Shown: positions 52,116 through 59,788 of the stretch, piece by piece
Layout: each line of letters begins with the position of its first letter
Position numbering within the stretch: position 1 is the first letter of the stretch
Assembly: GCA_964567785.1 (NCBI GenBank)
Contig: CAZMOK010000001.1
Coordinates: 62,001-126,000, forward strand
Length of the DNA: 64,000 nucleotides
Source of the DNA: CAZMOK01 sp964567785
Lineage (GTDB): Bacteria; Bacteroidota; Bacteroidia; Bacteroidales; JAGOPY01
Reading direction: 5' to 3'
The notes under the pieces: model-generated
The model's input: the letters and a program-made list of their open reading frames with translations, nothing else
Database searches by the model: none
What the model was told of the DNA's origin: nothing
Made by a program: the position numbers and the translations under genes

Positions 52116-53147
52116 TTATTTTTCAACAATTGCTTTTACATTCTCTGCCAGGTTAATGAAGGCCTGATGTACCGGGGACTCTTCATTAAGGACTTCAGGT
52201 TTCCCAACATCACCTGACTCACGTATACTTTCCACTATGGGGATCTCACCAAGCAGGTTGACCCTTGAGTTATCGGCAAGCTTTCTGGCCCCCTGTTTCC
52301 CGAAAATATAATACTTCTTCCCGGGCAGCTCGGGAGGCGTGAAATACGACATATTCTCTATCAATCCCAGTACCGGGACTTTGATATTGTCGGAGTTGAA
52401 CATGCTGAAAGCTTTTTTTGCATCGGACAGGGCCACCGGCTGTGGAGTCGAAACAATGGCAATACCGCTTACAGGCACCGACTGTACAAAGGTGAGGTGT
52501 ATATCGCCAGTTCCGGGTGGCAGGTCCACCACAAGGTAGTCCAGTTCGCCCCACAATGTATCATTGAAAAGCTGTGTGAGAGCATTGGATGCCATAGGCC
52601 CGCGCCAGATAAGAGCCTGTTCGGGTTCCACAAAAAATCCAATCGACTGCACCTTGATTCCATATTTTTCGATGGGCAGTATTTTTGTTTTACCCTCCAC
52701 CTCTTTGCCTGCAGGCCTTTGATCTTCAACATCGAACATCATGGGAATGGAAGGGCCGTAAATATCGGCATCGATTATGCCTACACTGGCGCCTGTTTTT
52801 TTAAGGGCCAGTGCAAGATTGGCTGCGATGGTTGATTTACCTACTCCGCCTTTTCCTGAGGCAATGGCTACAATATGCTTCACTCCCGACAGGGCTTCAG
52901 AATATGTTTTAAAGTCCACCTGTACGGCAGCATTTTCGTTTACATTTTCTTTGATGGCATTTCCGATAGCTTTCCTGAGTATAGGGATGCTCTTCTCGTC
53001 AGGTTTATCGAATATTACTGAAAGACTTATCTTATCGCCCTCAACTTTGAGGTCTCTGACCATATTGAGGCTTACAATATCGCTGCTTTTTGGGAAGTAA
53101 AATACGGATTTCAGCGACTCCAGTACCTTTTCTTTCACGTCTGCCAT
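52116..53147 (-). CDS. Mrp/NBP35-family P-loop ATPase (cysteine-free)
   Basis: A 343-residue protein with an N-terminal MIP18/DUF59-like domain (about 1-90) and a Mrp ATPase domain: AIASGKGGVGKSTIAANLAL (deviant Walker A), IIDADIYGPSIP, VDLPPGTGDIHLTF and LIENMSYFTPPELPGKKYY. Mrp proteins carry Fe-S clusters through a C-terminal CxxC in many bacteria, but here the position reads TPPELPGKKYY and I find no Cys anywhere in the chain. A predicted TACCTTTG -7 box lies upstream. The adjacent NFU scaffold may supply the cluster ligands. Confidence 0.92.
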   Translation of the reverse strand: MADVKEKVLESLKSVFYFPKSSDIVSLNMVRDLKVEGDKISLSVIFDKPDEKSIPILRKAIGNAIKENVNENAAVQVDFKTYSEALSGVKHIVAIASGKGGVGKSTIAANLALALKKTGASVGIIDADIYGPSIPMMFDVEDQRPAGKEVEGKTKILPIEKYGIKVQSIGFFVEPEQALIWRGPMASNALTQLFNDTLWGELDYLVVDLPPGTGDIHLTFVQSVPVSGIAIVSTPQPVALSDAKKAFSMFNSDNIKVPVLGLIENMSYFTPPELPGKKYYIFGKQGARKLADNSRVNLLGEIPIVESIRESGDVGKPEVLNEESPVHQAFINLAENVKAIVEK

Positions 53148-53167
53148 GATTCCTTTGTTTTGCGGTA

Positions 53168-53197
53168 CAAAGGTAGCTTTTCTTAGCGAGATTCAAT
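53168..53197 (-). promoter_or_regulatory. Predicted mrp promoter
   Basis: Minus strand ATTG (53197-53194), 18 bases, TACCTTTG (53175-53168). The ATG lies 20 bases below. The -7 box fits; the -33 has one mismatch and sits in the 3' end of the neighbouring gene. Confidence 0.4.
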
Positions 53198-53965
53198 AGT
53201 TGCTTCTACTTTATCCACTATTTCGAGTGCCGTTGTGAGGGTGGAAAGATCTTCGTACAGGTTTCCGTCTTTTCCTGAGTAGTGGCCATGGCCTGCCGGT
53301 TCTAATTCGAAGGTTTGGATTTTACCTTCAGGAGTAACAATGGCAGAGTAGATAACCGATGGCTGGCTGGAAGTTTTATATTGGTCGTCATCAGGATATT
53401 TGTTGTTGGTCCAGTATTTATTCCAGTCCCACGACTGGTTGATCTCCATGAGGATAACGAAAGGCTCTGTCATTTTTCGGGAGGTCCTTGTTTCCAGAAC
53501 AAAACTAGCCTGCGGGGTGGCGCCGGTCACGGCATCGGGCATAGGGTCGTCCTGGTCGGGAATGTACAGTCCGTCTTTTGCCTTGACACCTCTCTTATGG
53601 CCCCAGTAGGGCAGGGCTGCCGGCCTCCTGATAGGGCCCGGTTTCCATTTCCCCCTGTCGGCCTGGCCGTGACGGAAAATACCCGTGCCAATAGATTCGG
53701 CAACATAAAGGGTTTCGATGTAATCCCCGTCAGTATCTTCTATCCATATTGCCATGAGCGGATGGTTATGATGTTCCCCTTTCTGGAAACGGAAAATTAT
53801 TTCAGTTCCGGATGCTTCACGGTTGGTTTGCAGTGTGTCGGCCCGGTCTGCCACGGAGATCTTTTTCCCTGAAGCACACTGGAAAAGGGTGAACGAAACA
53901 ATGATCAACGACACCCAGAAGAGGGTGTTAAGTATCTTTTTTTGGTTTTTTGAACTGATCATCAT
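53183..53965 (-). CDS. Lipoprotein, tentatively DUF2271-like
   Basis: A 260-residue protein with a signal that ends at a likely lipobox Cys (FTLFQC at about residue 30). Notable segments: IAIWIEDTDG-like MAIWIEDTDGDYIETLYVAE, WKPGPIRRPAALPYWGHKRG, PDAVTGATPQASFVLET, VILMEINQSWDWNKYWTNNK and GHGHYSGKDGNLYEDLSTLT. The VxIWxED and TGAT motifs recall DUF2271 proteins, which accompany flavin or heme-linked envelope proteins, but I cannot confirm the family. It follows the TonB receptor by 22 bases on the same strand, suggesting a joint surface/periplasm role. Confidence 0.65.
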   Translation of the reverse strand: MMISSKNQKKILNTLFWVSLIIVSFTLFQCASGKKISVADRADTLQTNREASGTEIIFRFQKGEHHNHPLMAIWIEDTDGDYIETLYVAESIGTGIFRHGQADRGKWKPGPIRRPAALPYWGHKRGVKAKDGLYIPDQDDPMPDAVTGATPQASFVLETRTSRKMTEPFVILMEINQSWDWNKYWTNNKYPDDDQYKTSSQPSVIYSAIVTPEGKIQTFELEPAGHGHYSGKDGNLYEDLSTLTTALEIVDKVEATIESR

Positions 53966-53987
53966 TAGTTTGATTTGTTAAGGGTCA

Positions 53988-56387
53988 TTATATTTCAAAG
54001 ATAACTCCTATGGTAGGAAGTATGGTTCCTGATTCGGTTTCAATCATTCTCAGCTTATACAATTGATCGGGGTAGGGTGCTTCGGGATTAAGTATTACAG
54101 GTTCCCCGTCCTTGTTCGTATTAGTATAAATTGGGGCTTCATCGGCTTTAAAATTATAAAGGTTCTGGATATCTATATAAAGGGTCAGCGCCCATTTCTC
54201 GAAGAACCATGATTTGTCCACCCTGATATCCAACTGATGGAAAGGCCGGAGCCTTTCCTGGTTGAACCTGTTATAATCAAGATACACTGAATTCCTTACG
54301 TCCCAGGCAGGCCGCCTGCTTGATAGGGCAAGATCGGCAGGGGTATAGGGATATCCTGCCACAAAACGCCATTTTGCGCCAATATCCCAGTTTTTCTTGA
54401 ACGACCGCAACACGGTAAGGTTAATAATATGCCTGTTATCCCAGGATGAAGACACATAATTGTCATCCTTGTCGGTAAACTCGGAGCGGACATAGGTGTA
54501 TGCCAGGATCACGTTGAATCCCTTAAACATCTGTTCCCTTACAAGGACCTCAAAACCATAGGCCCTGCCTTTCGAAATGGATTTGATCTCTTCATCACCA
54601 AAAGTACCGAAGTCGGCACCTTTACTGGCTATGTTGATCGAATCCCTCACAGAGAAAGGATACCTGTCGTACCATTTATAAAATCCTTCAAGTGTTATCC
54701 TGGAATCCTGCGAAGGAAGGAATTCCACGCCTGCCACCAGGTGGTCAGACTGGATATAGCTGATATTGTTTTCCTTGTTTACAAGTGTTCCCTCGTTATC
54801 CCTGTAGCCGAGGCTCGTATATGGCGGTTTCTGGAAATAGCGTCCTACGTTGAAATTCAGGAAAAATTTTTCTGAAAGAGCATAGGAAGCTGAAAACCTT
54901 GGAGAGATATGGTTGAACGGGTTTGACATTTCCTCATCATATGCCGATCCGTCGAGACGGATTCCCAGCGACAGTGTAAGCCTTTCATTGAAAAGGCCCT
55001 TGCTGACCTGTCCAAATGTACCGTAACTCCAAAGGTTCAATGAGGAATTGTAATTAACTGTATCAGACTCTCCCTGGATAAACGCCAGTTGGTATGTATT
55101 GTTTGTATACTGGGCGTATTCGGCGCCCGCACCATAAATGTACCTCCATGCACCGATGCGACCCTTATGCTCAAACCTGAATTTGTTTTCTGCTTCAGTC
55201 GATTTATAGTCAAAGATCTTAGGTTGCGATTCATTGTTTGCAGGATATTTGAATGCCCTGTTGTCCAAATAATTACGACTGATCACATAGGTGTCGAACC
55301 CATTCTTTTTAAACCTCTTGTAAACCAATCCGACGGTGTAGGAATATTGTTCGTTGACAGGAAGGGCCCCAAGGAGGAACTGCTGGCCGTCATCAGGGTC
55401 TTCCAGGCCTGTATTGAGCTTGAACTGGTCTATGGCGCCAACTCCTATCAAGGAAAGCTCATTTTTCTGGTCGAACCTTACTTTATATTTGAACTGAAGG
55501 TCGTTGTAGGTTGGCAGGAAAGGTAAACCAATGGCATCAAATAAAAACTGCAGGTACGATCTTCTTACTGAAGCAACAAGCGTACTTTTTTTTGTTACAG
55601 GGCCATTGATGGTCAGGCCAAGGTCGGTTGCCCCCACTGTTGCCTTGTAGCTCATGTTATCAGGATTCCCGTCTATGAACTTCATTTCTAGTACCGAGCT
55701 GAGGGCATCGCCCCTATTGGCTGGGAACGCCCCTGTGTAAAGCTCAGCTTCCCTCAAAAGGTCGGCATTGATAATACCGACCGGTCCGCCGGAGGCTCCC
55801 TGTGTGGAAAAATGGTTCAGGTTGGGAATCTCAACGTCATCTATATAGTAGGTGTTTTCACTTGATCCGCCGCCCCTCACTATAACATCGTTCCTGAAGC
55901 TGGGGGATGAGCTTACGCCCGGCAGCGACTGGATTACCCTCGAAATATCCCTGTTCCCACCTGGATTTTTTTCTATTTCGGAGATCTGCAAGGTCTGGAC
56001 AGATACCGGACTTTCGTCTTTCCTGGTAAAGGGGGATGCTTTAACCACCACTTCATCCAGTTGCACCTGGGTCTCTTTCATGGGTACATCGATGAATGTG
56101 GTTTTGGCTGTGGTTACCTGGAAATCCTCTGTAACTTTCTGTTCAAAACCAACTGCCGAAACAGCCAGCCGTATGAACCCCGGCTCGACACCTGTAAAGA
56201 TGAAATTACCGTCAAGGTCGGTTGTGGAACCGACAGTGGTTTCAAAGATGATCACGTTGGCAAAAGGTATGGGCTCATTGTTGGTTTCGTTGAATACCCT
56301 GCCTTTTATTGTACCCGATTGTCCTGCTGCGGTTAGCTGGAAAGCCAGCAGGACAATTAATAGCGAATATTTTTTTATAATACTCAT
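53988..56387 (-). CDS. TonB-dependent receptor with carboxypeptidase-regulatory-like domain
   Basis: A 799-residue outer-membrane receptor. After a signal peptide there is a CarboxypepD_reg-like domain (about 25-105; GTIKGRVFNETNNEPIPFAN), a plug (about 120-230; RVIQSLPGVSSSPSFRNDVI, VRGGGSSENTYYIDDVEIPN) and a 22-strand-type barrel to the end. The ligand is unknown. BCP ends 12 bases upstream and the DUF2271-like lipoprotein starts 22 bases downstream. A SusD-like partner is not present, so it is not a standard SusCD pair. Confidence 0.9.
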   Translation of the reverse strand: MSIIKKYSLLIVLLAFQLTAAGQSGTIKGRVFNETNNEPIPFANVIIFETTVGSTTDLDGNFIFTGVEPGFIRLAVSAVGFEQKVTEDFQVTTAKTTFIDVPMKETQVQLDEVVVKASPFTRKDESPVSVQTLQISEIEKNPGGNRDISRVIQSLPGVSSSPSFRNDVIVRGGGSSENTYYIDDVEIPNLNHFSTQGASGGPVGIINADLLREAELYTGAFPANRGDALSSVLEMKFIDGNPDNMSYKATVGATDLGLTINGPVTKKSTLVASVRRSYLQFLFDAIGLPFLPTYNDLQFKYKVRFDQKNELSLIGVGAIDQFKLNTGLEDPDDGQQFLLGALPVNEQYSYTVGLVYKRFKKNGFDTYVISRNYLDNRAFKYPANNESQPKIFDYKSTEAENKFRFEHKGRIGAWRYIYGAGAEYAQYTNNTYQLAFIQGESDTVNYNSSLNLWSYGTFGQVSKGLFNERLTLSLGIRLDGSAYDEEMSNPFNHISPRFSASYALSEKFFLNFNVGRYFQKPPYTSLGYRDNEGTLVNKENNISYIQSDHLVAGVEFLPSQDSRITLEGFYKWYDRYPFSVRDSINIASKGADFGTFGDEEIKSISKGRAYGFEVLVREQMFKGFNVILAYTYVRSEFTDKDDNYVSSSWDNRHIINLTVLRSFKKNWDIGAKWRFVAGYPYTPADLALSSRRPAWDVRNSVYLDYNRFNQERLRPFHQLDIRVDKSWFFEKWALTLYIDIQNLYNFKADEAPIYTNTNKDGEPVILNPEAPYPDQLYKLRMIETESGTILPTIGVIFEI
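53996..54003 (-). promoter_or_regulatory. Possible -7 box for the DUF2271-like lipoprotein
   Basis: Minus strand TATCTTTG fits TAnnTTTG, 30 bases above the ATG, inside the end of the TonB receptor gene. Weak evidence. Confidence 0.25.
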
Positions 56388-56399
56388 TTCTCTTTTTGG

Positions 56400-56861
56400 C
56401 TAATTAAGATCTTTCAATATGGACAGTGCTTTGTCAACATGCCTGGCAGCATTTAACTGTGACCTGAAAATGTATCTGACAGCACCTTTTTTATCGACAA
56501 CATAAGTGACCCTTCCGGGGATCAGGCCCAACAGGTCGGAAGGCACACCAAAAAGTCTTCTAACTTCATTTTTTTCATCGCTCAACAAAATGAACGGCAG
56601 CTTATGGTTGGCTGCAAAGGCTTTATGTGAGCCGGGCGGGTCATTGCTGATGCCGATCACTTCGGCATTGTAATCCTTGAATATCTCATACGAATCCCTG
56701 AAAGTGCAGGCTTCTTTTGTGCATCCCGGAGTTTCATCCTTCGGGTAAAAATAAATGACAAGGTTCTTTTTACCCAGAACCTCCTTTATATTATATGGCT
56801 TTCCTTCTTTATCGGGAAGCACGAATTCAGGGATCTGTGACCCTTTAGAAATATTCTTCAT
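56400..56861 (-). CDS. bcp: BCP-type peroxiredoxin
   Basis: A 153-residue thiol peroxidase (thioredoxin-dependent) from ATG 56861; a TTG three codons upstream is less likely. YFYPKDETPGCTKEACTFRD carries the peroxidatic Cys and the second Cys five residues on, as in E. coli BCP. LVIYFYPKDETPG and VPSDLLGLIPGRVTYVVDKK are other marks. It reduces hydrogen peroxide and organic peroxides. It lies 29 bases after the photolyase stop on the same strand, so a stress operon is plausible. Confidence 0.93.
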   Translation of the reverse strand: MKNISKGSQIPEFVLPDKEGKPYNIKEVLGKKNLVIYFYPKDETPGCTKEACTFRDSYEIFKDYNAEVIGISNDPPGSHKAFAANHKLPFILLSDEKNEVRRLFGVPSDLLGLIPGRVTYVVDKKGAVRYIFRSQLNAARHVDKALSILKDLN

Positions 56862-56890
56862 TCTTTTCAATCAAAATTAAGATAGTTTTT

Positions 56891-58192
56891 TTAATTGAGA
56901 GCTGATTTAAAAGTTGATAAAGCCCTCTCCCTCGCTTCGCGATGATTAACAATTTCCGGTGGGTAATGTTCAGAACCCGCTTCTGGTACCCATTTTGAAA
57001 TATATTGATGTTCCGGGTCAAATTTTTTTGTCTGGTTTTCCGGGTTGAAGATCCGAAAATAAGGAGCCGCATCGCAACCGCTCCCTGCTGCCCATTGCCA
57101 TCCCCCGTTATTGGATGAAAGTTCATAATCAAGCAGTTTCTTTCCGAAATAAGCCTCACCCCAGCGCCAGTCGATAAGCAGGTGTTTTGTCAGGAAGCTG
57201 GCAGTGATCATCCTGACCCTGTTATGCATGAAGCCGGTTTGGTTCAGTTCCCTCATTCCGGCATCTACTATTGGGTAGCCGGTCCTGCCCTCACACCATG
57301 CCCTGAACTCATCTTCATTGTTCCGCCAGGGTATATTTTCGTATTTTTTTTTGAAGGATCGGTTTTCGACAACCGGAAAATGCCACATGATCATCATGAA
57401 GAATTCCCGCCAGATCAGTTCCTCTGCAAAGGTTTGATTAAGGTTCAGTGCCCTTTCCATCAGCTTCCTGATGCTTATGGTTCCGAATCTGAGATGTATA
57501 CCGAGCCTTGTTGTGCCCCTGATGCCGGGGATATCCCTGTGCTTGTCGTAATTTTTAATGATCTTTTCCGGGAATTCTCCTGGGGGTATCTCAATACCTG
57601 CCGGCTTAAAGCCCATCTCTTGCAGTTCCGGAAACGGCATTGAAGATATCTTTAAAAAATTACCTGTTTTTTCTTCCGAAAGGTGTTCCTTCAGTATTTT
57701 CTTATTAAATAGTTTAAGCCATTTGTTTTTATACGGAGTGAATACCGTATATGGGTCCCCGTCATCCTTGAGCACACCCGAGGGATCAAAAATGATATGG
57801 TCACGGAATGACCTGAATTCAATACCTTTTCCTTCGGCCAGTTCCCCGATCTTTTTGTCACGCTTCCTTCCATAAGGCTCATGGTCGTAGTTTGAGAAAA
57901 TACCGGCTATATCGTATTCCTCTGCCAGCTCCTCAAATATCTTCTCCGGCCTGCCATACCTGACTATCAGCGAAGAGCCGCTCTTTTCAAGCTTGTTCTT
58001 TAAGTCCTTTATTTCATTATGAATGAATTCCACCCGCGCATCTTCCGGTTCTTCGAGCTTATCCAGGATGTTTTTATCGAAAATAAAGATTGGTAATAAA
58101 GGCAGGTCTTCTGAGAGCGCCCTGAACAATCCGTGATTGTCGTGCAGTCGGAGATCTCTGCGAAACCAGAAAATATTAATCCTCTTATCCAT
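56891..58192 (-). CDS. phr: Class I CPD-type deoxyribodipyrimidine photolyase
   Basis: A 433-residue FAD enzyme that repairs cyclobutane dimers with light. It opens with NIFWFRRDLRLHDNHGLFRA, has antenna-domain features to about 130, and FAD-domain motifs AEELIWREFFMMIMWHFP, TGYPIVDAGMRELNQTGFMH and SSNNGGWQWAAGSGCDAAPY. The NNGGWQWAAG segment is class I CPD type, distinct from the DASH gene at 18.7 kb. It lies five bases downstream of lipocalin and 29 bases upstream of bcp on one strand. Confidence 0.95.
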   Translation of the reverse strand: MDKRINIFWFRRDLRLHDNHGLFRALSEDLPLLPIFIFDKNILDKLEEPEDARVEFIHNEIKDLKNKLEKSGSSLIVRYGRPEKIFEELAEEYDIAGIFSNYDHEPYGRKRDKKIGELAEGKGIEFRSFRDHIIFDPSGVLKDDGDPYTVFTPYKNKWLKLFNKKILKEHLSEEKTGNFLKISSMPFPELQEMGFKPAGIEIPPGEFPEKIIKNYDKHRDIPGIRGTTRLGIHLRFGTISIRKLMERALNLNQTFAEELIWREFFMMIMWHFPVVENRSFKKKYENIPWRNNEDEFRAWCEGRTGYPIVDAGMRELNQTGFMHNRVRMITASFLTKHLLIDWRWGEAYFGKKLLDYELSSNNGGWQWAAGSGCDAAPYFRIFNPENQTKKFDPEHQYISKWVPEAGSEHYPPEIVNHREARERALSTFKSALN

Positions 58193-58197
58193 TCAAC

Positions 58198-58722
58198 TTA
58201 CCTGTCTTCCCATTCTTGTGTTACTGTGATCAACTCTGAAATATCAATGCCATTCTGAACAGCAACTTCCCTGAATTTTTCAAACGTTTTGGCCGGCATT
58301 CCCGGCTCACGGCTCAGGAACCAGAGCACGTTACCTGATCCACCGGTAACCAGGGCATACCTGTAGTCCTGGTTAGCAAGTACAAGGTAGTCGCTTTTGA
58401 AGGGCCAGAAAAACCTGACTTTAAGCCTTCCGGGCTTATCCGGGTCGGGCCTCCATGCTTTTCCTCTGATACTTTTCAGCTTTCCGTCAGGCGTATTCTT
58501 TCTTCCGCTGTTAATTACTTCGATCTTTCCGTCAGGTAAAATATCATAATTGGCCCTAATATTTACCAGGTTCCTTTCGGGAAAGAATGGGAGGCGGTAG
58601 ATCTCATACCAGGTGCCTGAATATTTTTGCAGGTCGAGCTCATTTACCGTCTGCATATTATCCTGTGATTTGCAATTTGCGAAAAGAATAAGAATTAATA
58701 TAACACCTGAAAACCGTATCAT
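58198..58722 (-). CDS. Lipocalin-family lipoprotein (Blc-like)
   Basis: A 174-residue protein from ATG 58722, which opens a lipoprotein signal (MIRFSGVILILILFANCKS); an upstream ATG at 58818 would add 32 unlikely residues. The lipocalin motif is LQKYSGTWYEIYRLPFFPER, with KVRFFWPFKSDYLVLANQDY and GNVLWFLSREPGMPAKTFEK following. Bacterial Blc proteins bind fatty acids or lysophospholipids at the outer membrane and are often stress-induced. It lies between the TIGR01777 gene and the photolyase. Confidence 0.9.
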   Translation of the reverse strand: MIRFSGVILILILFANCKSQDNMQTVNELDLQKYSGTWYEIYRLPFFPERNLVNIRANYDILPDGKIEVINSGRKNTPDGKLKSIRGKAWRPDPDKPGRLKVRFFWPFKSDYLVLANQDYRYALVTGGSGNVLWFLSREPGMPAKTFEKFREVAVQNGIDISELITVTQEWEDR

Positions 58723-58814
58723 TTTTTTCAGATTATCTCCATGGCAGGGGAGCTTTTGAGCAAATATAAGCCGAAAGTTCGAAAAAGAAAAGTATTGAGG
58801 CCAGATGTTACCGG

Positions 58815-59723
58815 TCAATCCAGCAGGTCTTCAAGCGCCGGTTCCAGGTCGGGATAGTTGAAAGAGAAACCTGATTCCAGGAGTTTGTCGGGGTGTGCCC
58901 TCTGGCTCGCAAGAATAGTTTGGCGGGCCATTTTGCCGAAGACCATGACCAGTACAAAAGAGGGTACATGCATCCAGCTCGGGCGGTTCATAACCCGCCC
59001 CAGCGTGTTGAAAAAATCCTTCTGCATCAAAGGCTCTGGTGACGTTACGTTGAAACTGCCTTCCAGTTTGTTTTCAATAATATATTCTATTGCGCCTGCC
59101 ACATCATCGATATGGACCCATGAGAGCCATTGTTTTCCGTTCCCCAGGTGGCCGCCAATGAAAAATCTCATCGGGGTGGTCACTTTAGCAAGCATACCTG
59201 AATTTGTCCCGAGCACAACACCAAACCTGGCATGGGCTACTTTCACATCAGTTTTCTTTAGCGGATCCAGTGAACCTTCCCATTCCGCTGTGAGGGTAGC
59301 CAGGAAACTGTCGTCACCGGGCACCTCCGACTTGTTACCGTAGTGGTTGATCCCGTAAATGCCTATGGCCGATGCCTGGACAATGATCTCGGGCTTTGAT
59401 TCAGCCTCTAAAACAGCTTTACAAAGTAAGTGCCCGGTATCGATCCGGCTTTCCCTGATTTCCTTTATTTTCTTCCCGGTCCATCGCCCACTGCTGATAT
59501 CTTTTCCCGCAAGGTTGACTATACAGTCGACCTTTTCAACGAAAGGCACCAGGCTTTCCCAGTTTTCGCCATCCCACTCAAAGGTCCCGGTTCCGTCACC
59601 GAAAAGCGTTTCAGCCTTTTTCTTCGAGCGTGATACGGCAATAACGTCATGGCCCGACCGGGTGAGCCTTTGCATAACGTTGCTTCCTATAAATCCCGTA
59701 GCTCCTATTATTCCTATTCTCAT
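58815..59723 (-). CDS. TIGR01777-family NAD(P)-dependent oxidoreductase
   Basis: A 302-residue extended SDR-like protein (YfcH/SulA group). MRIGIIGATGFIGSNVMQRL is the cofactor loop, VNLAGKDISSGRWTGKKIKE the family signature, IIVQASAIGIYGINHYG carries the catalytic-region Tyr, and a short C-terminal domain ends LESGFSFNYPDLEPALEDLL. The substrate is unknown. It is the first gene of the lipocalin/photolyase/bcp run. Confidence 0.9.
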   Translation of the reverse strand: MRIGIIGATGFIGSNVMQRLTRSGHDVIAVSRSKKKAETLFGDGTGTFEWDGENWESLVPFVEKVDCIVNLAGKDISSGRWTGKKIKEIRESRIDTGHLLCKAVLEAESKPEIIVQASAIGIYGINHYGNKSEVPGDDSFLATLTAEWEGSLDPLKKTDVKVAHARFGVVLGTNSGMLAKVTTPMRFFIGGHLGNGKQWLSWVHIDDVAGAIEYIIENKLEGSFNVTSPEPLMQKDFFNTLGRVMNRPSWMHVPSFVLVMVFGKMARQTILASQRAHPDKLLESGFSFNYPDLEPALEDLLD

Positions 59724-59735
59724 ATGCTATTTAAA

Positions 59736-59770
59736 CAAAGCAGCCTGGTAAAGGTTTGGCAAAACCAGGC
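59736..59770 (-). terminator. Possible terminator of the FG-GAP secreted protein gene
   Basis: GCCTGGT (59743-59749) and ACCAGGC (59764-59770) pair perfectly around a 14-base loop. On the minus strand only a short, interrupted T-rich stretch follows, so termination is uncertain. Confidence 0.4.
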
Positions 59771-59788
59771 ATTGTGCCCTGACAATTA

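Noticed and set aside
53988..56387. SusC-type glycan uptake system
   Set aside because: No SusD-like lipoprotein or glycoside hydrolase is near, so a SusCD reading is not supported.
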